From contig NZ_JPRI01000001.1 of NCBI RefSeq assembly GCF_000737765.1, positions 496,001 through 560,000 of the forward strand: a stretch of DNA of 64,000 nt, written 5' to 3'. Below are positions 43,685 to 52,267 of the stretch, one piece after another (the stretch's first letter is position 1; each line of letters starts with the position of its first letter). The notes under the pieces were generated by a model. That model searched no databases. It had not been told where the DNA came from and saw only the letters and a program-made list of their open reading frames with translations. The stretch comes from Chryseobacterium vrystaatense (GTDB lineage Bacteria; Bacteroidota; Bacteroidia; Flavobacteriales; Weeksellaceae). The position numbers were made by a program, and so were the translations under genes.

Positions 43685-43690
43685 GCATAA

Positions 43691-46069
43691 ATGGAAGACA
43701 ACAGACAAAACGCAGGAAATAAGGGAAAAACCTTCCCTCTTCCTCCCAAAAAAAAGAAAGATACCTCTTGGAAAAAATGGGTTAAATTTATTTGGATTGG
43801 ACTCATTGCGGTCGTTTTAGGTATTTCAGGACTTTTCTTTGCTGTTTCCCAGGGCTTTCTTGGGGAAATGCCGGATGTAAAAGAACTTGAAAACCCCGAT
43901 ATCTATGTGGCTTCTGAAATCATTTCATCAGACGGTGTTTTACTAGGAAAATTTGAGAAAGAAAAGACTCAGCCTATCACCTATAAACAGCTTCCACCTT
44001 ACCTTATCTATGCCTTACAGGCAAAGGAAGATGAACGTTTCAAAGAGCACTCAGGAATTGATTTAAAATCTATCCTAAGAGCCGTGAGATATGGTGGAGA
44101 CAGAGGGGGTGGTTCTACAATCACACAGCAGTTAGCTAAACTTTTATTTACCAAAGAACCATCTAAAAACCCTATTAAAAGGGTTATACAGAAGTTGAAA
44201 GAATGGTCGGTTGCTGTAAGCTTAGAAAAACGATATACCAAAGAAGAAATTATCACACTCTATTTCAATAAGTTCGATTTTACATATAATGCGAACGGTA
44301 TTGAAATGGCTTCAAAAATTTATTTCAACAAAACAACTTCAGAACTTACACTTCCGGAAACAGCCGTTTTTGTAGCCATGCTGGAAGCTCCTATTGCTAA
44401 CAACCCTATGAGAAATCCTGAAAGGGCGAAGAGAAGAAGGGATGTGGTTTTACAGCAAATGTTTGAAACAGGCTATATCGACCAGCCAACTTATGATAAA
44501 GCAATCAATACACCTGTTGAGACAGATTATCATCCTATTAAGAACATTAGTGATGACTACTCTGCATATTATAAGTTTTATTTAAGAAAAGAAATTGACC
44601 GATATCTTGAAGGTTACGAAAAAGAAACCGGTAAAAAGCTTAACCTCTATAAAGACGGTTTGAAAATCTATGTAACCCTTGATTCAAAAATGCAAAAATA
44701 TGCAGAACAGGCAATCAAGGAACATTTAACTGACCTTCAGAAGAGATTTGACGCCGAACAGAGAGGCAGAAAAAACAGACCTTTCTATTATCTGACGGAT
44801 AAGCAGGTAACCGGGGTAATGACTCAGGCGATGAAAAGAACCGGTCGTTACAAACAACTGAAAGCTGCCGGAGTTTCTGAAGATTCAATCCTACTGGAGT
44901 TCCATAAACCAATCAAAACTTCCCGTTTTACGTGGAGTGGAGAGGAAGAAGTTGAAATGTCTCCTTGGGACTCTATCAGATATCATAAACAGATTGCACA
45001 GGCAGGATTAATGTCTATGGTACCTGGAAGTGGAGAGATCAAAGCATGGGTAGGAGGTATCGACTGGCAACATTTCCAGTATGACCACATCAAACAGGGA
45101 AAAAGACAGGTAGGATCCACGTTTAAACCTTTCGTATATGCTACAGCTATTATGAAATTAGGAATGACGCCATGTTCTACTGTTTCCAATGGTACCTATG
45201 ACCACAACGGATGGCATGTTCCGGGAAGAGGCGGAATGCTTACGTTAAAAGATGCATTAGCCCACTCTCAAAACCCCGTAGCTGCTCGTCTGATTGAAAT
45301 GACAGGCGTAGATGCCGTTATTCAGACTGCAAGAGATTTGGGGGTTACAGAAGATATCCCAAGAAACAATACGATTGCTTTAGGTTCATCTGATATTACG
45401 ATTTATGAAATGCTAGGAGCCTACAGTACCTTTGCCAACTACGGAAATTACAATAAACCGGAGATGATCTGGAGAATTGAAGACGCCAACGGAAGGGTAA
45501 TCAAAGAAGTAAATGTAGAACCGAAAGAGGTAATGAATCCAATGTATGCGTACACCATGATCGAACTGATGAAAGGTGTTGCTCAATACGGTACTGCTTC
45601 CGGAGAATTAGGAAGAAGAGGAATTTCAAAAGGTGTGGAAATCGCTGCTAAAACAGGTACTACACAGAATAACTCTGATGGTTGGTTTATGGGGATCACT
45701 CCAAAACTCGCAACAGGAGCCTGGGTAGGCTGGGAAGACAGAGCAACTCACTTCTTTGGAACCGGTGAAGGACAGGGTGCGAAAATGGCACTACCGATCT
45801 GGGCCATATTCATGAAGAAAGTCTGGGCCGATAAATCACTGGGAATTACCCCTGATGACAAATTTACCAGACCGTCAGACTGGAAAGATGGCTGCTCCAA
45901 TCTTAAAGGTTTAGGAGAAGGCTATGGAGATGATGGAGGACTTCAGACAATTGATGAAATCAAAAATCCGAGACAGGCAGATCCTACTCCTAAAAACAAT
46001 ACAGACAAGAAGGAAGAAAATATCAATGACAATCTTCACTCCACCGATGAGGTAGATTTCAATAAATAA
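43691..46069 (+). CDS. mrcA: class A penicillin-binding protein 1A
   Basis: 792 residues: a short cytoplasmic Lys/Pro-rich segment, a membrane helix (~34-56), a GT51 glycosyltransferase domain (EDERFKEHSGIDLKSILRAV, GGGSTITQQLAKLLF), and a transpeptidase domain with S476-T-F-K479 in QVGSTFKPFVYA, SQN in LAHSQNPVAAR, and KTG in AAKTGTTQNNSDGWF. It polymerises and cross-links peptidoglycan. The C-terminal tail is polar and disordered. Third gene of the cluster; a terminator follows at 46090. Confidence 0.95.
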   Translation: MEDNRQNAGNKGKTFPLPPKKKKDTSWKKWVKFIWIGLIAVVLGISGLFFAVSQGFLGEMPDVKELENPDIYVASEIISSDGVLLGKFEKEKTQPITYKQLPPYLIYALQAKEDERFKEHSGIDLKSILRAVRYGGDRGGGSTITQQLAKLLFTKEPSKNPIKRVIQKLKEWSVAVSLEKRYTKEEIITLYFNKFDFTYNANGIEMASKIYFNKTTSELTLPETAVFVAMLEAPIANNPMRNPERAKRRRDVVLQQMFETGYIDQPTYDKAINTPVETDYHPIKNISDDYSAYYKFYLRKEIDRYLEGYEKETGKKLNLYKDGLKIYVTLDSKMQKYAEQAIKEHLTDLQKRFDAEQRGRKNRPFYYLTDKQVTGVMTQAMKRTGRYKQLKAAGVSEDSILLEFHKPIKTSRFTWSGEEEVEMSPWDSIRYHKQIAQAGLMSMVPGSGEIKAWVGGIDWQHFQYDHIKQGKRQVGSTFKPFVYATAIMKLGMTPCSTVSNGTYDHNGWHVPGRGGMLTLKDALAHSQNPVAARLIEMTGVDAVIQTARDLGVTEDIPRNNTIALGSSDITIYEMLGAYSTFANYGNYNKPEMIWRIEDANGRVIKEVNVEPKEVMNPMYAYTMIELMKGVAQYGTASGELGRRGISKGVEIAAKTGTTQNNSDGWFMGITPKLATGAWVGWEDRATHFFGTGEGQGAKMALPIWAIFMKKVWADKSLGITPDDKFTRPSDWKDGCSNLKGLGEGYGDDGGLQTIDEIKNPRQADPTPKNNTDKKEENINDNLHSTDEVDFNK

Positions 46070-46089
46070 ATTCTCTTTTAGAAATACAT

Positions 46090-46122
46090 AAGACCTTTCA
46101 ATAATTTGAAAGGTCTTTTCTT
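46090..46122 (+). terminator. terminator after PBP1A
   Basis: AAGACCTTTCAA, loop TAAT, TTGAAAGGTCTT, then TTCTTTT. Confidence 0.85.
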
Positions 46123-46132
46123 TTATAATTAA

Positions 46133-46140
46133 TACCTTTG
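46133..46140 (+). promoter_or_regulatory. -7 promoter box of selO, next to the start codon
   Basis: TACCTTTG fits TAnnTTTG and ends 4 bases before the ATG at 46145, predicting a leaderless mRNA. Confidence 0.5.
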
Positions 46141-46144
46141 ATAA

Positions 46145-47686
46145 ATGAATATCGAACAGATCAAACAACCATTTACAGATATATTTCCCGGGGACCTTTC
46201 TGACAACCCAATGCAGAGAAACACTCCAAAAGTCTTATTTGCCACCATAAAGCCTGCGGGATTTGACAAGCCGGAACTTATTGCATTTAACCCCGGTCTT
46301 GCAGAAGAAATTGGTCTTGGAGAATATGAAGAAAAAGACCTGGATTTTCTTGTCGGAAACAACCTTCCTGACAATGTAAAAACCTATTCAACAGCATATG
46401 CAGGCCATCAGTTTGGAAACTGGGCAGGACAGCTTGGAGACGGAAGGGCAATACTGGCTGGAGAAATAACCAATAAAGACGGAAAAAAAACAGAAATACA
46501 GTGGAAAGGCGCTGGTGCTACTCCTTATTCAAGGCATGCAGACGGAAGAGCTGTGTTAAGATCTTCAGTACGCGAATATCTGATGAGTGAAGCGATGTTT
46601 CATTTGGGCGTTCCAACGACCAGAGCATTAAGTCTGGCTTTTACCGGAGAAGATGTTGTAAGAGATATGATGTATAACGGAAATCCTCAGCTTGAAAAAG
46701 GTGCTGTAGTCATCAGAACTGCTGAAAGTTTTCTTCGCTTCGGACATTTCGAGCTGATCTCTTCACAAAGGGAATACAATACCCTTCAGGATCTGGTTGA
46801 GTTTACTATCGACAACTATTATCCGGAAATTACAACAGACGGAATTCAGAAATACAAAGACTTCTTTGAAAGTATATGTACCAGAACTGCCCATCTCATG
46901 ACTGAATGGTTCAGGGTAGGATTCGTTCATGGAGTAATGAATACGGATAATATGTCTGTTTTAGGATTAACAATAGATTACGGTCCTTATTCGATGATGG
47001 ATGAGTACGATCTGAATTTCACCCCCAACACCACCGATCTTCCGGGAAGAAGGTATGCTTTCGGAAAACAGGGTCAGATATCACAGTGGAACCTTTGGCA
47101 GCTGGCCAACTCTCTTCATCCACTAATAAAGGACGAAAAATTTTTAGAAGATACATTAAATCATTACGGCACCTATTTTTGGGAGATTCATGATCAAATG
47201 CTCTGCACAAAATTTGGCTTCGACGAACTCAGAGAAAGCGATGAAGAATTCTTCACCAACTGGCAGGGACTGATGCAGGAACTTCAGTTGGATTACACTC
47301 TTTTCTTTAATCAACTGGAAAAATTGAATCCTGAAAGTGATGTTAAATTATTGTTCGAAAATGTATCATATGTTGTCCTAACCGATCAGAGAGTTACAAA
47401 ATTAGAAGACTTTGCTAAAAAATACGAAGCCAGACTTTCATCCAATACGATTTCAAGAGAAGAATCATTATCTCTAATGAAACGATCCAATCCAAAGTTT
47501 ACCCTGAGAAATTATTTGCTTTATGAATGTATTGAGGAGATCAGTACAGGAAAAACAGAAATGCTTGAAAAAATCACCAAAGCCTTAGAAAACCCTTACG
47601 AAGAATTGTATCCCGAATTCTCCGCAAAGAGGCCATCAGCTTATGATGACACGACTGGCTGTTCTACACTTTCTTGCAGTTCCTAG
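46145..47686 (+). CDS. selO: SelO/YdiU protein adenylyltransferase
   Basis: 513 residues. A pseudokinase-fold enzyme that transfers AMP to Ser/Thr/Tyr of target proteins. Clear motifs: AYAGHQFGNWAGQLGDGRAI, EIQWKGAGATPYSRHADGRA, SSVREYLMSEAMFHLGVPTT and HGVMNTDNMSVLGLTIDYGP (the metal-binding Asp/Asn). The last residues are LSCSS; the Cys three from the end takes the place of selenocysteine in animal SelO. Monocistronic. Confidence 0.95.
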   Translation: MNIEQIKQPFTDIFPGDLSDNPMQRNTPKVLFATIKPAGFDKPELIAFNPGLAEEIGLGEYEEKDLDFLVGNNLPDNVKTYSTAYAGHQFGNWAGQLGDGRAILAGEITNKDGKKTEIQWKGAGATPYSRHADGRAVLRSSVREYLMSEAMFHLGVPTTRALSLAFTGEDVVRDMMYNGNPQLEKGAVVIRTAESFLRFGHFELISSQREYNTLQDLVEFTIDNYYPEITTDGIQKYKDFFESICTRTAHLMTEWFRVGFVHGVMNTDNMSVLGLTIDYGPYSMMDEYDLNFTPNTTDLPGRRYAFGKQGQISQWNLWQLANSLHPLIKDEKFLEDTLNHYGTYFWEIHDQMLCTKFGFDELRESDEEFFTNWQGLMQELQLDYTLFFNQLEKLNPESDVKLLFENVSYVVLTDQRVTKLEDFAKKYEARLSSNTISREESLSLMKRSNPKFTLRNYLLYECIEEISTGKTEMLEKITKALENPYEELYPEFSAKRPSAYDDTTGCSTLSCSS

Positions 47687-47687
47687 T

Positions 47688-47729
47688 GTATAAATTGCAA
47701 CATACAAACAATTTTGTTGCATTTTATAC
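47688..47729. repeat. 15-base inverted repeat between selO and the T9SS cargo gene
   Basis: GTATAAATTGCAACA (47688-47702) and TGTTGCATTTTATAC (47715-47729) pair over 15 bases with one mismatch. It begins right after the selO stop and has no T-tract. It may be a factor-dependent terminator, an mRNA-stabilising hairpin, or an operator for the gene starting at 47772. Confidence 0.55.
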
Positions 47730-47771
47730 ATACCAATAATATTTTTTCACTAATTTTAGAAAAAAAATATT

Positions 47772-48743
47772 ATGAAAAAACTTATACTCTCTTTAGGCTT
47801 AATATTGACCGGAGCCACTACGCAAGCACAAACAGTATTATTAGATGAAGGCTTTGAGTCTTATACTAATTTTGCCATTACAGGCTTTGGAAGCTGGCTT
47901 ACTTTAGACTTAGATGGCCTAAACACTTATACAGGAGGAGGTCCGGTAGTTGGAGGGACTACAGTGCCAACTTGGACCGCAAACTGGACAAATAGGGGGC
48001 TACCAATGGCTTTTCAAATTTTCAACCTTTCTGCCAGCAATGCAACTAACAACGCAACTTCAACTGCTGCAGACGAAGAAATTAGAAACTTCAGTCCGCA
48101 TGCTGGACAAAAATGCGCTGTATCTTGGGCAAGTGTCCCGTCTACTACTCCTGGAGGAGCTACCGCTAACAATGATTGGTTAATTACTCCTGCTGTTACA
48201 TTAGGCACAAGTGCAAACATTTTGACTTTCTGGGTAAAAGCTTTATCACCCGTTTTTACAGAGAACTATAAAGTAGGAGTTTATACAGGAAGTGGAAATC
48301 CAACTTCAGCAGCTAATTTCACTATTGTTTCATCACCAGCAACATCAACAGCTCCTTATGCTGCATGGCAACAAGTTACTATCAATTTAGATGCCTATGC
48401 AGGACAGACTGTAAGAGTAGGATTCCAATACATGTCTTCAGATCAATATATGTTTATGCTTGACGATGTAAAAATCACAGCTACAGGTGTACTTGCTACA
48501 AATGAAGTTTCATCCAAATCCAAAGAAGCAGTAGCCATCTACCCTAACCCTACCAAAGGAGAAATCAACATCAAAACTGATCAAAAGATTAAGTCCACAA
48601 CAGTTTTTGATATGAGCGGTAAATCTTTAATTCAGAATGATTCTGACAAAACAGATATCTCTTCACTTCCAAAAGGAACGTATTTAGTTAAAATTAATTT
48701 TGCTGACGGAAGCACTTCAACAAGAAAAGTGAGCAAGCAATAA
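47772..48743 (+). CDS. secreted adhesin-like protein with T9SS sorting domain
   Basis: 323 residues. A signal peptide (MKKLILSLGLILTGATTQAQ) is followed by a cleaved-adhesin/choice-of-anchor-J beta domain (about 22-235, with LDEGFESYTNFAITGFGSW and NNDWLITPAVTLGTSANILT). The C-terminal ~75 residues are a type A T9SS sorting domain: VAIYPNPTKGEINIKTD and LPKGTYLVKINFADGSTSTR. It is exported by Sec and then the type IX machinery and attached to or shed from the surface. The binding target is unknown. Confidence 0.92.
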   Translation: MKKLILSLGLILTGATTQAQTVLLDEGFESYTNFAITGFGSWLTLDLDGLNTYTGGGPVVGGTTVPTWTANWTNRGLPMAFQIFNLSASNATNNATSTAADEEIRNFSPHAGQKCAVSWASVPSTTPGGATANNDWLITPAVTLGTSANILTFWVKALSPVFTENYKVGVYTGSGNPTSAANFTIVSSPATSTAPYAAWQQVTINLDAYAGQTVRVGFQYMSSDQYMFMLDDVKITATGVLATNEVSSKSKEAVAIYPNPTKGEINIKTDQKIKSTTVFDMSGKSLIQNDSDKTDISSLPKGTYLVKINFADGSTSTRKVSKQ

Positions 48744-48762
48744 TAATATTATCACAATCTTT

Positions 48763-48792
48763 AAAACTCACCGGAAATGGTGAGTTTTTTTA
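48763..48792 (+). terminator. terminator of the T9SS cargo gene
   Basis: AAAACTCACC, loop GGAAAT, GGTGAGTTTT, then T run. Confidence 0.85.
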
Positions 48793-48795
48793 TTT

Positions 48796-48803
48796 TATTT
48801 TTG
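48796..48803 (+). promoter_or_regulatory. -7 promoter box for the membrane-protein gene
   Basis: TATTTTTG fits TAnnTTTG, directly after the previous terminator and 15 bases before a GTG at 48819. This decides the start of the next gene. Confidence 0.5.
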
Positions 48804-48818
48804 CAAAAAAACGGACCC

Positions 48819-50096
48819 GTGTCTTTTATTAAAACAAAACTCATTCATCTTTTAAAGCAAGTATTTCCTTCCACTTATTCTGAGCTGGCTGTATTTAGCT
48901 TTTTTCTGATTTGTTATGGAACTTTAGGTACTTATATTGCCCTCCACTACCGAATCATTTTTGACAGTAGAATTCCATGGGACGCGTATTTCAGTTTTGA
49001 CAATAAAGCAATTGTTATGACTGGTGGAAGCTTCGAAAGACATCCTTTAGCTTACTATTTTTTCAACTGGATAAGAGAGTTTTCCTTATTCATTTCAGGT
49101 GGAAAAATGGACACAACTTTTAGGCTTACACTTGCCTGGCTCAGTAATATTGCAATAAGTCTTTGTACAGTACAGATTTTCAAATACCTGAAAAGCATCA
49201 TAGGGCTTCCCCTTAACACCAGCTTGCTGATCACTCTGTTCTTCGGACTGTTTTCCACAACCATCATTCTTTCTTTTACTCCTGAGAACTTCACCTATAC
49301 TCTACTGCTGCTCAGCATTTACAATTACTATGCAGCCTTAAAGCTTAGAAAAGAAGAAAAGATCCCCGGATCAGCACTTACACTTGCAGGCATTACCATT
49401 GGCGGCCTTACCATTACCAATATTGTTAAAGTTTTTATCCCTATTCTGTTTGAAAAAGATATTTTCAAAAACTGGAAAAAACTTGGAAATGCCGTTTTCC
49501 GGATAGTTCTTACCACCGTTTGTTTTGTATTTCTTTATTTATTGAGGATTGATTTTAAATATGAAAACATCTTCTCAAAAACCAACCAGCAGTATGAAAA
49601 ATTCTCAAACGTAGAATCAATTCCAGATTGGGATATGATGCTTTCTTATTTTTTTGGAGGCAGCATTCTATTCCCAAGTTTCATGACCACGGACAAACAC
49701 AATATGAAAGGCTTTGATTTTAAAGGCCTTTTAATGGAACCTTATTCTTCTCCATTTTGCTATGCTTTTATCATACTAATATTGGCAATGATATTGTGGA
49801 GTTATCTAAAAAATTTCAAAAACAAACTGGTGCAGATTCTCGCCATTTCATTCTTGTTTGACATTGTCATTCACTGCATTATGAGGTTTGGACTTCATAC
49901 CGCATACATATATGGCGGACACTTTGTTTTTGTCTATCCTCTGCTTTTAGGGTGGCTATTTTACGCTTATAAATCAAAGCCGAAAACTTCATCATTCTTG
50001 ACCCTGTTAATGGGTATCTTATTTGTCTTTTTACTGGCGAATAACCTTTTTAGAATGTCTGACTTTTTCCAGTTCTTAGAGACTTATTACCAATAA
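48819..50096 (+). CDS. polytopic membrane protein, GT-C glycosyltransferase-like
   Basis: 425 residues from GTG 48819. An ATG at 48777 exists in frame but lies inside the upstream terminator stem and before the promoter box, so it is rejected. About ten to eleven membrane helices with short loops. An early loop (YRIIFDSRIPWDAYFSFDN) carries Asp residues in the position of the GT-C catalytic loop, but no family motif is certain. A lipid-linked sugar transferase is possible; function not shown. Confidence 0.7.
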   Translation: MSFIKTKLIHLLKQVFPSTYSELAVFSFFLICYGTLGTYIALHYRIIFDSRIPWDAYFSFDNKAIVMTGGSFERHPLAYYFFNWIREFSLFISGGKMDTTFRLTLAWLSNIAISLCTVQIFKYLKSIIGLPLNTSLLITLFFGLFSTTIILSFTPENFTYTLLLLSIYNYYAALKLRKEEKIPGSALTLAGITIGGLTITNIVKVFIPILFEKDIFKNWKKLGNAVFRIVLTTVCFVFLYLLRIDFKYENIFSKTNQQYEKFSNVESIPDWDMMLSYFFGGSILFPSFMTTDKHNMKGFDFKGLLMEPYSSPFCYAFIILILAMILWSYLKNFKNKLVQILAISFLFDIVIHCIMRFGLHTAYIYGGHFVFVYPLLLGWLFYAYKSKPKTSSFLTLLMGILFVFLLANNLFRMSDFFQFLETYYQ

Positions 50097-50122
50097 AAAA
50101 AGCTGAGAAAACTCTCAGCTTT
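50095..50122 (-). terminator. terminator of the SPOR gene
   Basis: AAAGCTGAGA, loop, TCTCAGCTTT, with an A run on the left as U-tract on the minus strand. It lies between convergent genes. Confidence 0.75.
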
Positions 50123-50142
50123 GAAATTTATATTTATTTGTT

Positions 50143-50700
50143 CTATCTTGCTTCTGAACAGAAAATTCTATACTGTACAGCGATCGCCGATTTAAAATAT
50201 TCCCTTATTTTTGAAAGGTCTGATGCTGCACTCTGTTTTGTGAAATAACTTCCTGCTAAAATTTTATAATTTGGTCTTAAAGAAGCATCCGTTTCGACCT
50301 TAAGGTTCGGAAATCTTTTTCTGAAATATGATTTCACCTCATTGGCCTCTTCGTTACTTTTTACTGTTGTGATCTGAATTTTAAATCCTAAAATTCTTGG
50401 ATTCTTTCTGCAAATCTCCGCATTACTCAGTTCTCTGCTCGGAATATAGATCTTTGGCGGTTTTGTACTGGTTACAATTCCACTTTCCGAATTATTTTCT
50501 CTTACCGAAGGACTCGAAGGACCACCAGTAGTTCTGGAACATTTATCTTCAATTCCTCCCAAAGCAGCACTTACTTTGGAATCCATTGTCATAATTAGCT
50601 CTGTCCCGGACAAAGTATCTTTCTGAACAACCTGTTGGGCTTCAACACTATAAAACCCAAATAAAGATATTATTGAAAATATTTTGATTAAATTTCTCAT
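50143..50700 (-). CDS. secreted SPOR-domain protein
   Basis: 185 residues with a signal peptide (MRNLIKIFSIISLFGFYSVEA). The middle is Ser-rich and low-complexity, and the C-terminal ~80 residues form a SPOR-like domain: GFKIQITTVKSNEEANEVKS, then PNYKILAGSYFTKQSAASDL. SPOR domains bind denuded glycan strands of peptidoglycan, often at septa. Start shared with the divergent actA region. Confidence 0.8.
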   Translation of the reverse strand: MRNLIKIFSIISLFGFYSVEAQQVVQKDTLSGTELIMTMDSKVSAALGGIEDKCSRTTGGPSSPSVRENNSESGIVTSTKPPKIYIPSRELSNAEICRKNPRILGFKIQITTVKSNEEANEVKSYFRKRFPNLKVETDASLRPNYKILAGSYFTKQSAASDLSKIREYFKSAIAVQYRIFCSEAR

Positions 50701-50830
50701 TTAAACTTGTTTCTGCAAATCTATTAAAATTAAAAAATTATACCAAACAACACTATTTAGAATCAATACAAATTAAACGTAAATGATATTTTCCCTTTTC
50801 CATATACCGTTAAATTCCTGTTAAAAATAT

Positions 50831-50838
50831 TATTTTTG
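50831..50838 (+). promoter_or_regulatory. -7 promoter box of the complex III operon
   Basis: TATTTTTG fits TAnnTTTG, 44 bases before the actA ATG at 50883. No clear -33 TTG. Confidence 0.5.
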
Positions 50839-50882
50839 CGGAATTGATTGGTTCAATATTTTACTAACATAAGATAATTTAA

Positions 50883-52244
50883 ATGATTAGTTGGAGAAAG
50901 CATTATAAACAAACGTTGATCGCAATAGGCTTATTGCTATCGACAAGTGCTTCAATTTACGGGCAAGACGGCGATCCTAAAAACGGAGAGAAACTTTTCA
51001 AAGCAAATTGTACTGCATGTCACGCACTGGACAAACAGGTAATAGGACCACCTCTTAAAGGTGTTGTAGAACGTGTAAAGACAGAGGGTGGTGTAGACAA
51101 AGATTGGCTTCACAAGTGGATCAAAGACAACAAAGCTCTACGAGCTTCTGGGGATAAATACGCCAATGAGATTTTCGAAAAATTTAATAAGACTGAAATG
51201 CAGGTCTTTCCAAATCTTACAGATAAGGATATAGACGACATTTTAGCATTCACAACTAATCCGCCGGCTCCTGAGCCGGAACCGGCTGCTACCGCAGGTA
51301 CAGCTACGGATGCAGCAGCTGCTGCGCCAGCTGACAAAACAACTACAAGTGTTGTTATCATTTCGCTTCTGGCCATTGCTGCTCTACTGGTTTGGATCTT
51401 AATTAAACTGAGACAATTGGTTAAATTAGGTCAATCTGAAGAATTAGCAGGACTTAACGAGACAAGAATTAAATCTTTCAGCGAAATTTATGAGAAGTAC
51501 CACTACATAGGTAAAGCAGCATTGGGTATTCTTGCCCTTCTGGCCGCTTATGGAGTTTGGAACTGGATCATGTGGATTGGGGTGTACAAAGGGTACAAGC
51601 CAGAACAGCCGATCTACTTCTCTCACAAAATTCACGCTGGAGAACAAAAAATCGACTGTCAGTTATGTCACTCAAGTGCCAAGTACGGTAAAGTATCTGA
51701 GATTCCATCTATGAACGTTTGTATGAACTGTCACAGAACTATTTCTGAATACAACGCCAAGCATTACATGGAGCCAGGAAAAGATAAAGCATTCTACGAT
51801 GGTGAGATTCAGAAGATCTATGCAGCTACAGGCTGGGATCCTGCAAAACAGCAGTATACTGGAAAAACACAACCGGTTGAATGGACCAGAATCCACAACA
51901 TGCCAGACTTCGTGTATTTCAACCACTCTCAACACGTAGTAGCAGGTGAGCAAGCAATTATTAATTCTTTCAACAAAAAGAATCCAAACAACAAAATTGA
52001 CGTTGTATGTAAAGCTTGTCACGGAAAAATTGATACAATGAATGTTGTTCAAATGGCTAATGACTTCACTATGGGATGGTGTATCGAATGTCACAGAACG
52101 ACTGAGGTTGATATGAACAACGGTTATAATAAAGAATACTTCAAGAATCTACATGACAAGTTGAAAAAACAATATCCTCAGGATGGCGGTAAAATCACTG
52201 TAGATGCAATTGGAGGTCTTGAGTGTGGTAAATGTCATTATTAA
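50883..52244 (+). CDS. actA: alternative complex III subunit A, six-haem cytochrome c
   Basis: 453 residues. A signal segment is followed by a monohaem cytochrome c domain (CTACH at 43-47), an Ala/Pro/Thr linker, a membrane helix (~156-175) and another near 215-235, then the multihaem domain with five CxxCH motifs (CQLCH, CMNCH, CKACH, CIECH and CGKCH). ActA passes electrons from quinol to downstream carriers. The N-terminal cytochrome fused to the usual pentahaem part makes six haems in all. First gene of the act operon. Confidence 0.92.
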   Translation: MISWRKHYKQTLIAIGLLLSTSASIYGQDGDPKNGEKLFKANCTACHALDKQVIGPPLKGVVERVKTEGGVDKDWLHKWIKDNKALRASGDKYANEIFEKFNKTEMQVFPNLTDKDIDDILAFTTNPPAPEPEPAATAGTATDAAAAAPADKTTTSVVIISLLAIAALLVWILIKLRQLVKLGQSEELAGLNETRIKSFSEIYEKYHYIGKAALGILALLAAYGVWNWIMWIGVYKGYKPEQPIYFSHKIHAGEQKIDCQLCHSSAKYGKVSEIPSMNVCMNCHRTISEYNAKHYMEPGKDKAFYDGEIQKIYAATGWDPAKQQYTGKTQPVEWTRIHNMPDFVYFNHSQHVVAGEQAIINSFNKKNPNNKIDVVCKACHGKIDTMNVVQMANDFTMGWCIECHRTTEVDMNNGYNKEYFKNLHDKLKKQYPQDGGKITVDAIGGLECGKCHY

Positions 52245-52267
52245 TAACTAAAAAATTAGAAGTATAA

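Noticed and set aside
47675..47686. Selenocysteine in SelO
   Set aside because: The codon at the family's selenocysteine position is TGC, an ordinary Cys, and the ORF ends at a normal TAG three residues on.
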